Counted from the stretch's first letter, positions 31,801-41,950 are shown. The stretch: 64,000 nt of DNA from Aeromonas eucrenophila (GCF_000819865.1 NZ_CDDF01000017.1:248001-312000), one strand, 5' to 3'. The notes: generated by a model not told the origin, from the letters alone. Program-made: numbers and translations.

Positions 31801-33631
31801 TATCTTCGCCCCCTCGGTGCCGTGCATAGGTCTTGTCGAGCAGGTTGATGGGGGCCAACGCCTCGCCCGCTTCCTTGGCTTTCTGGGTCTCTTCCTTCAC
31901 CTTGGGATCGATCCAGAGCAGGCCGCCGCTGCTGTGGGGGTAACCATCCATGGGCCAGTAGAGCAGATCCGGGGTATTGCGAGTAGCGGGCACCTCGGGC
32001 AGCCTCACGTAGCGCCAGCTGCTGGCCCGCACATAGTTGAGCTGCACGCCGGGCACGAAGATGGCGAGATCGTAGATGCGCTGCTGGATCTGGCGGGAGA
32101 GCGCGGCCCGCTTGGCGGTATCGAACTCGACGTCGTAGGCGTCGATCAGGGCGTCTAGCTGCTGGTCGGCCACGTTGAACAGGTTGTTGGTCTGCGGCTT
32201 GTTGGCATTCTCCGAGTGGAACGACTCCCAGTACTGCGGATAGAGGCCACCACCGCCCCAGCCGAGCCAGGCTGCCTCGTGTTTCTTCTCCAGCATCACC
32301 TTGAAGCCGGTGGCACCGTCCACCAGGTTGAGCTCCAGATCCAGGCCTGCCTTCTTGGCCTCCTCTTTGAGCAGCGTCAGCCGCTTGGAATGCTCCTGGG
32401 TGGTGTAGGTGACGGCCAGGGTGAGCCGCTCCCCCTTGTCGTTTTGCAAGATGCCGTCCGGCCCCGGCTTGCCGTAACCCCCCTTGGCAAAGTATTCCCG
32501 CGCCTTGGCCACGTCATAGGCCCGCTCGGGAAGCGCCATGTCGGTAAAATCGCCATAGCCCGAGCCGAAGGTGGTGGCCCTGTCATAGTCTCCGCGCAGC
32601 ACGGTGGCGATCATCTTGTCGAGGTTCATGGCGTGCTGGATGCCGAGCCGCAGGTTGAGATCCGCCAGCCTGGGACTCGCGATATTGAGGTGCAGCCCCT
32701 GCCCTCCCTGCTTGGTGTCGGTCATGGCCATCACCTTCTGCACATAGCCCTTCTTGTATTCCTCCGTCACGGCTTTTTCATGCCACCAGTTCGGCAGCAG
32801 CATCTCGAAGGCGTCCAGCTCTCCCTTCAGGAAGTGACGAAAGGCGATGTTGTGATCCCGGATGACCTGCACCCTGATGGTATCGACGTTGAACCTGTGC
32901 TGGTTGTAGCGATCGTTTTGGGCCCACCAGGCCGGCTGCTTGCTGAAGGTGATGGACTTGCCCTTCTTCACCTCCGTCATCACATAAGGGCCCGTGGTGG
33001 GCACCAGGGCCCAGTTGTACTGCTTCACCCAGTCCGGGGTCAGCTTGTAGTAGTGCCTGGGCTGGGGCCACAGCTCGGTGGTGTTGAGCAGATCCAGCCT
33101 GGCCTTGCGATGGCCCGACTTGACCAGCAGGGTGTGCGCATCAATCTTCTCCACCGCCACTATCTCGGTGCTGTAGTAGTTGTTGTACCAAGGGGCCCGG
33201 ATCTCCTTTGAGCGCATCATCTCGTAGCCGAAGGTGTAGTCATCGGCGGTGACCGGCTTGCCGTCCGACCACTTGGCGCGAGGGTCCAGCTTGAAGTAGA
33301 CGGTCTGGCTGTCCGGGGCTATGGCCCAGTGGGTCGCCAGCGACGGTATGGGGTTGCCGGTGTTGGGATGAAAGCTGATGAGCCTCAGCTGATTGTCCTG
33401 GATGAAGGAGCGAAACGAGCCGTTGGAATCGGGCCCCACGGTGCGAAAGGTCAGCGGGAAGCTGTCGATGAAGAGGTTGAGGGTGCCGCCGGGGATCGCC
33501 TGTGGTGAAGCGAACAGGGGATCGGTGTCGTTGGTCTCCCACTTGAGATCCGCGGGCAGAGCGACAGCCCAGGCCATGGCCCCCTGCACCAGCAGCAGGG
33601 CCGCCCCTATCCATTTGATCTTGTTGTTCAT
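31790..33631 (-). CDS. yejA: Peptide ABC importer solute-binding protein (YejA-like, family 5)
   Basis: This 613-aa periplasmic protein has a signal peptide ([18 protein letters not shown]) and a family-5 SBP body, with the YejA-type opening [20 protein letters not shown], then [39 protein letters not shown] and a C-terminal [13 protein letters not shown]. YejA of E. coli is 604 aa and imports peptides, including the microcin C peptide-nucleotide. The start at 33631 has AGGAGGTCAAAG. It lies between the permease and ATPase genes; the operon order is yejB-yejE-yejA-ATPase-ATPase. Confidence 0.85.
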   Translation of the reverse strand: MNNKIKWIGAALLLVQGAMAWAVALPADLKWETNDTDPLFASPQAIPGGTLNLFIDSFPLTFRTVGPDSNGSFRSFIQDNQLRLISFHPNTGNPIPSLATHWAIAPDSQTVYFKLDPRAKWSDGKPVTADDYTFGYEMMRSKEIRAPWYNNYYSTEIVAVEKIDAHTLLVKSGHRKARLDLLNTTELWPQPRHYYKLTPDWVKQYNWALVPTTGPYVMTEVKKGKSITFSKQPAWWAQNDRYNQHRFNVDTIRVQVIRDHNIAFRHFLKGELDAFEMLLPNWWHEKAVTEEYKKGYVQKVMAMTDTKQGGQGLHLNIASPRLADLNLRLGIQHAMNLDKMIATVLRGDYDRATTFGSGYGDFTDMALPERAYDVAKAREYFAKGGYGKPGPDGILQNDKGERLTLAVTYTTQEHSKRLTLLKEEAKKAGLDLELNLVDGATGFKVMLEKKHEAAWLGWGGGGLYPQYWESFHSENANKPQTNNLFNVADQQLDALIDAYDVEFDTAKRAALSRQIQQRIYDLAIFVPGVQLNYVRASSWRYVRLPEVPATRNTPDLLYWPMDGYPHSSGGLLWIDPKVKEETQKAKEAGEALAPINLLDKTYARHRGGEDNDQ

Positions 33632-33737
33632 CTTTGACCTCCTGGTCATCAATTCCTGTGCTCGTCCCTGCACTCAGGGCAGCCATAAATAAGGAAGAAG
33701 TTCACCCGGTGAGCACATGACACAGGCCGCCCTCCCG

Positions 33738-34787
33738 TCACTGGTAACGGGTGAACTGGCGCGGATCGAACGCCTCGCGGATCGCCTCGCCGATGAAGGA
33801 GACCATGATCAGCACTAGGCTCACCGCCACCACCACCGAGCTCACTATCCAGATGGCATCCAGGTTGTTGATGCCCTGGGAGAGCAGTTCCCCCCAGCTA
33901 GGGGTGGGCGGCGCCAGGCCGAAGCCCAGGTAATCCAGCGCCGTCAGGGTGGAGATGTTGCCCACCACGGCGAAGGGCGCCAGGGTGACGATCATCATCA
34001 GGGTGTTCGGCAAGATGTGATGGAAGATGATGCGGCGGGTGCTCGCCCCCTGGGCCCGCGCCGCCATCACATAGTCCCGCGCCCGCTCCTTGTAGGTGAG
34101 GGTGCGCATGTACCAGGTGATCCCCATCCAGCCGAACAGCACGTTGATGCCGACGAAGAGGCCGAAGTTCGGCTTGGTGAGGGACACCAGGATCATGATG
34201 ACGTAGAGGAAGGGCACCTGGGACCAGATCTCGATAAAGCGCTGCAAGATGAGATCGAAGCGCCCGCCGAGGAAGCCCATCATGCAACCGAGGCTGACGC
34301 CGATGACGTAGCTCGCCACCAAGGTGATGAAGGCGAAGCCGATGGCGATGCGAAAGCCGTACACCAGCCGCGCCAGCACGTCGCGACCGCTGGTGTCGGT
34401 GCCGAGGAAGTGGCGATCGGCCAGGCTGGGGGCATAGGGCGGGTAGGCATCCTGCTTGAAGTCCTGCTCGTAGGGATTCCAGGGCACCGGGGGCAGCAGC
34501 ACCCAGTCCCCCTTGCCCTCCTGGGCAAACTTGGCTTGCAGCTGGCGATAGTTGGTCTCGTATTCGTAGTCCAGCCCGAAGTGCTGGCCCGGGATCACGT
34601 CGCCATAGGTGGGGAAGTAGAGCTCCCCCTGATAGCTCAGCGCCAGGGCCCGACTGTTGACCAGCAGCTCCGCCAGCAGGGAGAGGATCACCAGCAGCGA
34701 GAACAGGATGAAGGAGTAGTAGCCGCGTTTGATGGACTTGAAGCGCTTGAGCTTTTTCAGGGTGACCGGATTTAGCTGAAGAGTCAT
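33738..34787 (-). CDS. yejE: Peptide ABC importer permease (YejE-like)
   Basis: This 349-aa inner-membrane permease begins with the cytoplasmic KKLKRFKSIKRGYYSF and one helix, then a periplasmic domain of about 100 residues (YEYETNYRQLQAKFAQ), as in YejE. The BPD_transp_1 domain follows from about residue 150 (RHFLGTDTSGRDVLARLVYG), with the EAA loop YVMAARAQGASTRRIIFHHI. The start at 34787 follows GGAGACTGAAC, a ribosome site carried within a duplicated copy of the yejB 3' end. Confidence 0.88.
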   Translation of the reverse strand: MTLQLNPVTLKKLKRFKSIKRGYYSFILFSLLVILSLLAELLVNSRALALSYQGELYFPTYGDVIPGQHFGLDYEYETNYRQLQAKFAQEGKGDWVLLPPVPWNPYEQDFKQDAYPPYAPSLADRHFLGTDTSGRDVLARLVYGFRIAIGFAFITLVASYVIGVSLGCMMGFLGGRFDLILQRFIEIWSQVPFLYVIMILVSLTKPNFGLFVGINVLFGWMGITWYMRTLTYKERARDYVMAARAQGASTRRIIFHHILPNTLMMIVTLAPFAVVGNISTLTALDYLGFGLAPPTPSWGELLSQGINNLDAIWIVSSVVVAVSLVLIMVSFIGEAIREAFDPRQFTRYQ

Positions 34788-34789
34788 GT

Positions 34790-34885
34790 TCAGTCTCCAA
34801 ACCGTACGCGAGGATCGACCAGCGCGACGCAGATATCGGAGACCATATCCTGTGACACCGGCATAACAAGCGAGATTGGCTTCAT
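34790..34885 (-). CDS. 31-codon mini-ORF ending in a copy of the YejB C-terminus
   Basis: The frame starts MKPISLVMPVSQDM and ends VSDICVALVDPRVRFGD, whereas YejB ends VSDICVALVDPRVRFGE. GGGGAG at the yejB end serves as its ribosome site, its ATG follows the yejB stop by 2 bp, and its stop codon precedes the yejE ATG by 2 bp. The parent and copy are 98 bp apart. Whether the peptide is made or useful is unknown; it may maintain coupling between the permease genes. Confidence 0.45.
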   Translation of the reverse strand: MKPISLVMPVSQDMVSDICVALVDPRVRFGD

Positions 34886-34887
34886 GC

Positions 34888-35913
34888 TTACTCCCCAAAT
34901 CTGACGCGAGGATCGACCAGCGCGACGCAGATATCGGAGACGATATTGCCCACCAGCATCAGCATGGAGGTGATGGCCAGGATCCCCATCACCGTGGGGT
35001 AATCCCGCTCGACGATGGCCTCATAGCCGAGCAGGCCTATGCCGTCGATGTTGAAGATGGTCTCGATGAGAAAAGACCCGCCAAAGAAGACGGTGAGCAC
35101 CGACCCTAAATGGCTCGCGATGGGGATCAGGCTGTTGCGCATGGCGTGATGGGTGACCGCCTTGCGGAACGGCAACCCCTTGGCCACGGCGGTGCGTACG
35201 TAATCTGCCGACAGGTTCTCCATCAGGCTGTTCTTCATGGTCATGGTGAGGATGGCGAAGTCGCCGATGGCATAGGCGATAAGCGGCAACAGGGCGTGGC
35301 TGAACAACACCCGGATCTGTTCCCAGGCCCCTTGCGTCGAATCGAACTCATCCCCCGGAAAGCCCCCCATGGGCAGCCACTCCAGGTGAAAGGCAAACAC
35401 AGTGATGAGGAAGATCCCCACCACGTAGGCGGGCAGCGCATAGGCCATGTAGATGAGCATGGAGCTTAAGGAATCGAAGCGGCTGTTATGCTTGAGCGCC
35501 TTGGCCACCCCGAGGGGAATGGAGACGGCGTAGCTCAGCAGGAAGGTTGCCAGCCCGAAGAAGGCTGTGACCGGCAGCCTGTCCTTGATGAGGCCCCACA
35601 CCGGCTCGTAGTAGCGGGTCGACTCCCCCAAATCCAGCACCGCCAGCTTCTGCAGCCACTCCCAATAGGCGATCAGCATGGGCTTGTCCAGACCGTAGAA
35701 GGCCTTGAGCTCCTCTATCTGCTCGTCGGAGAGCGCCTGGGCCCCCTTGCTGCCACTGGAGCGCCCGGTCTCGTTCTGGGAGACCTGCGCCTGCAGCATC
35801 ATGCGCTCCACCGGGCCGCCCGGCACGAAACGGGTGATGCTGAAGACGAGCAGGGTGATACCGAGAAAGGTCGGGATGATGAGCAGCATCCGACGCAGAA
35901 AATACGACAGCAT
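34888..35913 (-). CDS. yejB: Peptide ABC importer permease (YejB-like)
   Basis: This 341-aa inner-membrane permease has an N-terminal helix (FLRRMLLIIPTFLGITLLVF) and then the periplasmic region with PGGPVERMM. The BPD_transp_1 domain follows (from about residue 130) with the EAA-type loop YVRTAVAKGLPFRKAVTHHA and the C-terminal IVSDICVALVDPRVRFGE. The start at 35913 has GAGG nine bases upstream. It is the first gene of the importer operon; the 3' 50 bp or so are duplicated between it and yejE. Confidence 0.88.
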   Translation of the reverse strand: MLSYFLRRMLLIIPTFLGITLLVFSITRFVPGGPVERMMLQAQVSQNETGRSSGSKGAQALSDEQIEELKAFYGLDKPMLIAYWEWLQKLAVLDLGESTRYYEPVWGLIKDRLPVTAFFGLATFLLSYAVSIPLGVAKALKHNSRFDSLSSMLIYMAYALPAYVVGIFLITVFAFHLEWLPMGGFPGDEFDSTQGAWEQIRVLFSHALLPLIAYAIGDFAILTMTMKNSLMENLSADYVRTAVAKGLPFRKAVTHHAMRNSLIPIASHLGSVLTVFFGGSFLIETIFNIDGIGLLGYEAIVERDYPTVMGILAITSMLMLVGNIVSDICVALVDPRVRFGE

Positions 35914-36189
35914 GGGGAAACCTCGTCCTTGTTGCACTTGCCTGGCCGCGTCATTGCGCGCAGCGGCCTCTCCTTGCCGACAGGGGTCCTTGGATCGGCA
36001 GTGCACAGCGTCAATGCGTCGCCATGCCGATCCCGTGCCTGTTACCGCTACTTTAGAACGAACATCTTGAATAGCCACACTTTTTTGAAGCGCCTTCGGC
36101 AAAGCTTGAGCGTCGCCATGCCGCTCTGATGACCACCGGGCCCAGGCCAAGCCATCAAGCGGGACCGAACCAGCCAGAGCGCCCATAAA
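35914..36189. other. Promoter region of the peptide importer operon
   Basis: About 275 bp between the chitinase terminator and yejB. It should hold the operon promoter, although I cannot pick a clear -35/-10 pair. A 14-bp direct repeat (GCGTCGCCATGCCG at 36016 and 36110) is the only repeated element. No gene is supported. Confidence 0.4.
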
Positions 36190-36215
36190 AAATCCGGAGC
36201 CTGAGCTCCGGATTT
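36190..36215 (-). terminator. Intrinsic terminator of the chitinase gene
   Basis: On the minus strand AATCCGGAGC-TCAG-GCTCCGGATT is followed by TTTTTATG, about 45 bp past the chitinase stop codon. Confidence 0.85.
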
Positions 36216-36256
36216 GTCGTCTCTAGATGGCATCAGAAAGATGCCGCTTCGTCATA

Positions 36257-39200
36257 TCAGTAGTTACATACCAGCTTCCAGCTGCCGTCGCCCGCCTTGG
36301 GCTCGCTGCTGGTCCACCAGTTTGCCTGCCACACCGCCTTGTTGTTGGTCATGCGATCCTGGCCGTTGGCGTGATCCCCGCGCGGCCAAGCCGGGTAGGC
36401 ATTGTAGTCGGCCGGTTTGACGTTCTGGCTGCTGCAAGTCGTGCCACCTGTACCGCCATCACCGCCGCCGCTGCCCAGCACCGCCTCGGCCAGGGCCGGG
36501 AAGTCGGACTTCAGGCCTATGGTCTGGCTGCCGCTGACGAGGCGTATGCCGCTCGGCACACCCGCCGCCGGCAGGTAGTAGGTCATGGCCACTTCCACGT
36601 CGGAGCCCGGTGTCCAGGCCTTCCAGGTCGGCAGCGTCATGGCTACCTTGTGGAAGTCCTTCTCGTTGGCGATGCCGTCGGAGTTCTGGTTGCCGCCGCT
36701 CTCGACCACGGTCAGGCCCATGCCGCTCTGATCCGTGATGATGTCAGAGGTGGAGGTGGGCACCAGAAACTCGATGCGGGTCCCGCCCGGAATGGTCTGG
36801 GTCGACTTGTTCGTCAGTTTGAGCGTGGGGTTGATCGGGTAGTTCGAATCCCCTTCCTTGAAGCCGGTCAGGCTCACGCCGATGTCGAGCTGAGCCACCG
36901 GTGCCGGCAGATCGTTCTGCTTCAGGTTCGCCTTGCTCGCCGTCCTGAACTTCTCATAGGCCAGGCTGGTGAGCGTGCTGCCCATCACATACTCGTTCTT
37001 GGCCGGATCGAACGCATAGTCCCCCGCCATCTCCCAGAACATGACGCCCCCCAGACCGCGCTTGACGATGTAGTCCAGCTTGTGACCCATGGACTCTTCA
37101 TCCTCGGTGGAGAGGAACACCTTCTTCTCTTCGTTCCACAGCCAAGGCGCCTGCGCCTTGTCGTCGTAGTAACGCACGTACTTGCCCTGGATCACGTCAG
37201 CTGGCTTGTTGGGATCCAGACCCCAGGCGGTGCCATAGCTCGGCAGGGTAGTGATGCCAAGGCTGGCCGAGTGCTCCAGGTTCTTGGCGTGCCACATGGG
37301 CACGGCACCGGCGCCGACTTCGTTGCCGTTCTTGTCCAGATCGTGCCAGATGTTGTCGATACCGACCGCCCCGTTACCGCAGGGGATGGTGCTGCCACCT
37401 GTGCCCGGTTGGCAGTTGCTCTGGCTCGGCAGGGCCGCCTTGCCGTTGAGACCATGGGTACCACCTGTCACCCCTTGCCAGCCACGGGTGTAATAAGGCA
37501 CACCAATGTTGATCTTGCCGGCCGCCAGGGCGCCACGGAAGTAGTGGGCCGCCCAGGCCGAGTTCAGGTAGCCGATGGCGCCGTATTGGGCCTGGCTGTA
37601 GACACCCCACTGGGCCAGCTCGGGATCCGCCTTGTTGTCGAACAGCGCGGCGTTGTGGGCCACGAAGTTGTTCCAGGCACCGTGGAAGTCATAGGTCATC
37701 AGGTTGACGTAATCCAGGTACTGGGTGACCTGGAAGTTCTCCATGCCGCGCAGCAGGTAGGCCGACGCCGGCGAGGCGATGGTCAGCATGTACTTGCGGC
37801 CATCCTCGGTGCCGGCGCTGTCGAGCCGCGTACGCAGGGTCTTCATCAGCACCTCGTAGTTGGCAAACAGCTTGGCGCGGCACTGGTTGGAGAGCGGGAA
37901 GTCGTTCGGGTTGCCCGCGTCCTTCATGGAGGTGGGGTACTCATAGTCCACGTCCACCCCGTCGAAGCCGTACTGGCGGATGAAGCCCACCGCCGAGTCG
38001 GCGAAGGCGTTGATGCCGGCGGTGTTCACCGAGCAGTCACCCTTGGTGGTGGCGGTGTAGAAGCCGCGGGTATCGGCCCAGCCCCCCACAGAGATCAGCG
38101 TCTTCACGTCCGGATACTGCTTCTTGTACTTGGAGAGCAGGTTGAAGTGACCCTGATAGGCGAACTCCGGATCCATCTCGGCGCCCGGAATGCCCTGCCA
38201 GGCCATCTTGGTGGCGGCGTCGTCCACCTTGATCAGGTGGCTCTGTTCGTCCACCCCGGCGAACGCATAGTTGATGTGGGTGATCTTGTCCCAGGGAATG
38301 TCGCTGACCAGGTAGGCGGGCAGGCCGTTCTTGCCGGTGCGCCAGGAGGTGAAGTAGCCGATGACGCGGCGGGCATGGTCATCCCCCATACACTCGCTGC
38401 CATCGGCGCGGTAGACCTGGCGCACGTCGCAGGAGAGGTTGCCACCGGTGGGCGGCAGCGCGGCCTCTTCCACCTGCACATCCACCTGGCTCGATTCACC
38501 GACCAGGTTGGCCTTGTCGGTGGCCACCAGCTTGAGACCGGTGAGGCCCTTGTTCTGCGGCGTCCAGCTCAGTTGCCAGGGAGCGCTGCTGTCTTCACCC
38601 ACCTTCTGGCCATTCACAAAGAGCTCTACCCTGGCCACGTCGTTGTTGGCGTCGGTCACATTCGCCGTCACGGTGGCGGCGCGGCCCAGGGTCAGCTTGG
38701 CGCCAGCGGCCGGGCTGCCGATGCTCACCTTGGGCGCCTCTGGCGCCACCACGGCGTTGACATTGAAGCTGGCGCTGGCCTCGCTCAATACCTTGCCATC
38801 CTTGTCCAGCCCACGAGATTTCAGCTGATGGGTGCCGACACCGCTGGCGGTCCAGTTCGCCGACCAGGGGGCTGCGCTGCTCACCGCCACTTGTGCGCCG
38901 TCGATCAGGTACTCGACCTTGACCAGGGCGCTGCTGTTGCCGCTCAGGCTCACCGCCAGGGCCACCGGGGCGCCTTCGTTGAAAGCGCTACCAACGACGG
39001 GCGAGCTGATGGCGAGCCCAAGGGCCGGCGCGGTGCCACCGTCGCTGAAGGGTTTCCAGGCATCGGCCCAGACAGCACCAACGCCGGGGGCATAGTGGTA
39101 GGGCGAGGCGCCGCACCAGCCGGAGTAGGGGAATTCTTTGCATTCGTAGAGGTTGCCGACGTTGCTGACGACATCGCCAGCCTTGTAGGCGGTGCCAGCC

Positions 39201-39292
39201 TGGTAGGCGGGATAGGCGGCGTGCGCCCAGGCGGGCATGGCCGCGAGGGCAACCAGCATGGCGAGCCTGCTGGGCCTGAGGGTCTGTTGCAT
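36257..39292 (-). CDS. Secreted multidomain GH18 chitinase
   Basis: This 1011-aa exported enzyme hydrolyses chitin. Order: Sec signal (1-25, AMPAWAHA end), CBM5/12-type chitin-binding module (about 27-82; YPAYQAGTAYKAGDVV, CKEFPYSGWCG), two Ig-like modules (about 88-176 and 186-277), and a GH18 catalytic domain (from about 308) with SVGGW near 402 and DGVDVDYE at 444-451, whose final glutamate is the acid/base. A domain of about 150 residues follows, then a second short chitin-binding-like end rich in tryptophan (WQANWWTSSEPKAGDGSW). Secretion by the type II (Exe) system is likely from the family. The start has AAGGAAGAT upstream. It is divergent from the ExeM-type nuclease. Confidence 0.93.
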   Translation of the reverse strand: MQQTLRPSRLAMLVALAAMPAWAHAAYPAYQAGTAYKAGDVVSNVGNLYECKEFPYSGWCGASPYHYAPGVGAVWADAWKPFSDGGTAPALGLAISSPVVGSAFNEGAPVALAVSLSGNSSALVKVEYLIDGAQVAVSSAAPWSANWTASGVGTHQLKSRGLDKDGKVLSEASASFNVNAVVAPEAPKVSIGSPAAGAKLTLGRAATVTANVTDANNDVARVELFVNGQKVGEDSSAPWQLSWTPQNKGLTGLKLVATDKANLVGESSQVDVQVEEAALPPTGGNLSCDVRQVYRADGSECMGDDHARRVIGYFTSWRTGKNGLPAYLVSDIPWDKITHINYAFAGVDEQSHLIKVDDAATKMAWQGIPGAEMDPEFAYQGHFNLLSKYKKQYPDVKTLISVGGWADTRGFYTATTKGDCSVNTAGINAFADSAVGFIRQYGFDGVDVDYEYPTSMKDAGNPNDFPLSNQCRAKLFANYEVLMKTLRTRLDSAGTEDGRKYMLTIASPASAYLLRGMENFQVTQYLDYVNLMTYDFHGAWNNFVAHNAALFDNKADPELAQWGVYSQAQYGAIGYLNSAWAAHYFRGALAAGKINIGVPYYTRGWQGVTGGTHGLNGKAALPSQSNCQPGTGGSTIPCGNGAVGIDNIWHDLDKNGNEVGAGAVPMWHAKNLEHSASLGITTLPSYGTAWGLDPNKPADVIQGKYVRYYDDKAQAPWLWNEEKKVFLSTEDEESMGHKLDYIVKRGLGGVMFWEMAGDYAFDPAKNEYVMGSTLTSLAYEKFRTASKANLKQNDLPAPVAQLDIGVSLTGFKEGDSNYPINPTLKLTNKSTQTIPGGTRIEFLVPTSTSDIITDQSGMGLTVVESGGNQNSDGIANEKDFHKVAMTLPTWKAWTPGSDVEVAMTYYLPAAGVPSGIRLVSGSQTIGLKSDFPALAEAVLGSGGGDGGTGGTTCSSQNVKPADYNAYPAWPRGDHANGQDRMTNNKAVWQANWWTSSEPKAGDGSWKLVCNY

Positions 39293-39783
39293 TGTTTTAT
39301 CTTCCTTGTTTTGTCTTGGCTTTATAAGACCGAGCAAAGCGCAACAGCAACAGGCGAGAAAGGGTCGACGACAGGCCATGGACGGGCCACATACCCTCAT
39401 GTCACCCGGGGAAGCCCCGCTATCTGGCCCGGATGGACAGATCGGAGGCTTTGCGTCCCAGCATCACTGCCGGTTTGCCCTTTACCTGGGTTCCGTGAGG
39501 AACAGGGCGAGTATAGGAAGCAAGTCGCAGATGCTCAATCTTTGTTCTCGAAGAGAAATATGTAAACGCCGACGGGATCACAGTATTCTCTCTCGCGGCA
39601 AGTGACACATTTATCAGTTATTTCAACTTGTTAGCCAGATCAAATAAATGGAATAGGCCTCTTTTGTCTCCCCATAATGTGCGTTGGCTCACTGGTATGA
39701 ACTGCCAGAAATGTGACAATGCGCGCCCTTGGTCAAGGCGCCAAGGCTATGGAAACACTGGCAAAAATAAAAAAGGAATACCC
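39293..39783. other. Divergent promoter region, chitinase and nuclease genes
   Basis: About 490 bp between two secreted-enzyme genes. It should hold both promoters and any shared regulatory sites. The half near the nuclease is AT-rich. I find no convincing CRP consensus, hairpin or small gene; frames running through from both genes are not protein-like here. Confidence 0.45.
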
Positions 39784-41934
39784 ATGAAAGGAACACCTAC
39801 CCTACTGTCACTGGCCGTGGGGCTCGCCCTTGCGTCCCCGTCTGTCTATGCCGCCGGCTTCAGTTGCCCGGCCGACAATGCCCTCACCCCCATCCCCGCC
39901 ATTCAAGGCAATGGCGACAAGAGTCCGTTCATCCCGGACGATCTGTTTGAAAGCACCCAGAGCGTCTCGGTCAAGGCCGTGGTCTCCGCCCTCGGCGAGA
40001 GCCTGAACAAGGGCTTCTACCTGCAGGACCTGCAGGGAGATGGCGATCCCCAGACCTCGGACGGCGTCTTCGTCTTCCTGAACGACAAGAACTTCGCGAC
40101 CAAGTACCCGGACATCAAGCCGGGTGCCGTGGTCTGCCTGGAAGCCAAGGTAGCGGAGTATTACGGCTACACCCAGCTCAAACCCGTCTTCGACGGCAGC
40201 GCTGCGCGTCTGCAGGTGCTGGCACAGGGCGCTGCCCCCGCCGCCGTGCCGTTGCGGGTGCTGGAGGGGGAAACCCTGGCCCGGGCGCTGGAGCGCCACG
40301 AGGGGATGCGAGTGCGGCTCGATGCCGGCAGCGAGCTGAAGATCAGCCGCAACTTCAGCTACGACTACGCCGCCAGACGCAACAACCTGGTGCTCTCCCA
40401 CCTGGCACCGCTGATGAAGCCGACCCAGCTGCATGTGGCCAGCAGCGACGAAGCCAAGGCACTGGCAGAGGCCAATGCGGGCAACCGGGTATTCCTCGAA
40501 TCCGACTTCAAGGCGGCCGATGGCAAGCTGCCCTGGCTGCCGGCCTGGGAGCCGGAGCAAGGTTACCTGCGCGTCGGTGACGCACCGGTCAACCTGGAGG
40601 CCCTGGTCGGCTACAGCTATGACGAATACCGGCTGATAGTGCCAAAAGAGCAGGCCATCACGGTCGGGGATCTGCTGCGCACCGATGACAACGATCGCCA
40701 GAGCGCCCCAGCCCGCACCGCCGGCACTGACCTGCGCATCGGCAGCTTCAACGTGCTCAACTACTTCACCAGCCACTCCAGCGTGGGCGGCGCCCTCAAC
40801 GTGCTCTGCAAGGATCAGGCGGATGCGGACAGCGCCAAGGGCTGCAACCGCGGCGCCAAGGATCTGACCGACTTCCAGCAGCAGCGCACCAAGATAGTCA
40901 ACGCCATCAGCGAGATGGACGCAGATCTGCTCGGCCTGATGGAGATGGAGAACAACGGCTTCGACGATCACTCCGCCATCAGTGACTTGGTCAAGAGCCT
41001 GAACGCCCAGCAAAAAGACGTCAGCCAGCACTATGCCTTCGTCAGCCTGCCCAAGGCCCTGCTCGGTCAGGAGCGCTTCTTCGGTGGCGACGCCATCATG
41101 GTGGCCATGATCTACCGTCCGGCCAAGCTGACCCCGAGCGGCGATGCCAGCGTGATCCAGCTGCCCGAGCAGCGCTACATCACAGGTGGCGTCGCCAAGA
41201 CCGCCGGCCAGCGTGACTCCCTGGTGCAGAGCTTCACGGTGGCGGGTGGCAACGAGCCGCTCACCCTGGTGGTCAACCACCTGAAATCCAAGGGTTCTGG
41301 CTGCTACGAGAATGGCGATGGCAAGACCGAGCCTGCGGATCTGCAGGGCAAGTGCACCGAGTTCCGGGTCAGCGCCGCCAAGGTGCTGGGGGAAGCGGTG
41401 AACAAGCTGCCGGGCCAGGTGCTGCTGGTGGGGGACTTCAACTCCTACGCCAAGGAAGACCCGATCCGGGTGCTGACCGACTACGCGCCAGCCAGCAGCG
41501 ATCGCAAGATCCGCTCCGCCTCCCACACCTTCCTCGGCGAGCAGGCTTACGAGCAAGTAGGCCAGGAAGTGGGTAAGAGCTATGGTCTGGTGGACCTGAA
41601 CGTCAAGTTCAATCAGGCCAAGGCCATCTCCTACAGCTATGAGGCCGAGCTCGGCACCCTGGACTACGCCCTCGCCAACCCGGCGCTGGCCAAGCGAGTG
41701 ATCGCGGTCGCCGACTGGCACATCAACTCCTACGAGAGCAACCTGTTCGAGTACGGGCGTGGCTTCACCGGCGACATGATCAAGTCCGACAACCCGTTCA
41801 GCGCCTCGGATCACGATCCCATCATCGTCGACCTCAAGTTGCAGGAAGAGAGCAAGGGCGGCGGTGGCGGTGCCATGGGTGCCCTGCTGCTGGCCCTGCT
41901 GCCCCTGGCCTGGCGTCGCCGACACACCTCATAA
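39784..41934 (+). CDS. ExeM/NucH-family extracellular endonuclease with GlyGly-CTERM tail
   Basis: This 716-aa exported nuclease has a signal peptide (LLSLAVGLALASPSVYA) and an N-terminal OB-like region (about 25-300; SVSVKAVVSALGESLNKGFY). An endonuclease/exonuclease/phosphatase domain follows (about 320-690; RIGSFNVLNYF, LMEMENNGF, VNHLKSKGSGC, LVGDFNSY, SASDHDPIIVDL). The last 25 residues are a GlyGly-CTERM sorting signal: glycine run, hydrophobic helix (AMGALLLALLPLAW) and RRRH. Proteins with this tail are cleaved by rhombosortase and usually exported by type II secretion. The start at 39784 has AAGGAATACCC. Confidence 0.92.
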   Translation: MKGTPTLLSLAVGLALASPSVYAAGFSCPADNALTPIPAIQGNGDKSPFIPDDLFESTQSVSVKAVVSALGESLNKGFYLQDLQGDGDPQTSDGVFVFLNDKNFATKYPDIKPGAVVCLEAKVAEYYGYTQLKPVFDGSAARLQVLAQGAAPAAVPLRVLEGETLARALERHEGMRVRLDAGSELKISRNFSYDYAARRNNLVLSHLAPLMKPTQLHVASSDEAKALAEANAGNRVFLESDFKAADGKLPWLPAWEPEQGYLRVGDAPVNLEALVGYSYDEYRLIVPKEQAITVGDLLRTDDNDRQSAPARTAGTDLRIGSFNVLNYFTSHSSVGGALNVLCKDQADADSAKGCNRGAKDLTDFQQQRTKIVNAISEMDADLLGLMEMENNGFDDHSAISDLVKSLNAQQKDVSQHYAFVSLPKALLGQERFFGGDAIMVAMIYRPAKLTPSGDASVIQLPEQRYITGGVAKTAGQRDSLVQSFTVAGGNEPLTLVVNHLKSKGSGCYENGDGKTEPADLQGKCTEFRVSAAKVLGEAVNKLPGQVLLVGDFNSYAKEDPIRVLTDYAPASSDRKIRSASHTFLGEQAYEQVGQEVGKSYGLVDLNVKFNQAKAISYSYEAELGTLDYALANPALAKRVIAVADWHINSYESNLFEYGRGFTGDMIKSDNPFSASDHDPIIVDLKLQEESKGGGGGAMGALLLALLPLAWRRRHTS

Positions 41935-41950
41935 CTCGCTCTGAATAACG

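Noticed and set aside
36016..36123. 14-bp direct repeat (period 94) upstream of yejB, resembling the gene-end duplications
   Set aside because: Similarity does not extend beyond 14 bp and it does not include a gene end.
36227..39565. 1112-codon plus-strand frame opposite the chitinase gene
   Set aside because: Antisense shadow; the chitinase on the other strand has domains, active site, ribosome site and terminator.
39808..41925. 705-codon minus-strand frame opposite the ExeM-type nuclease
   Set aside because: Antisense shadow without start signals or a recognisable domain.
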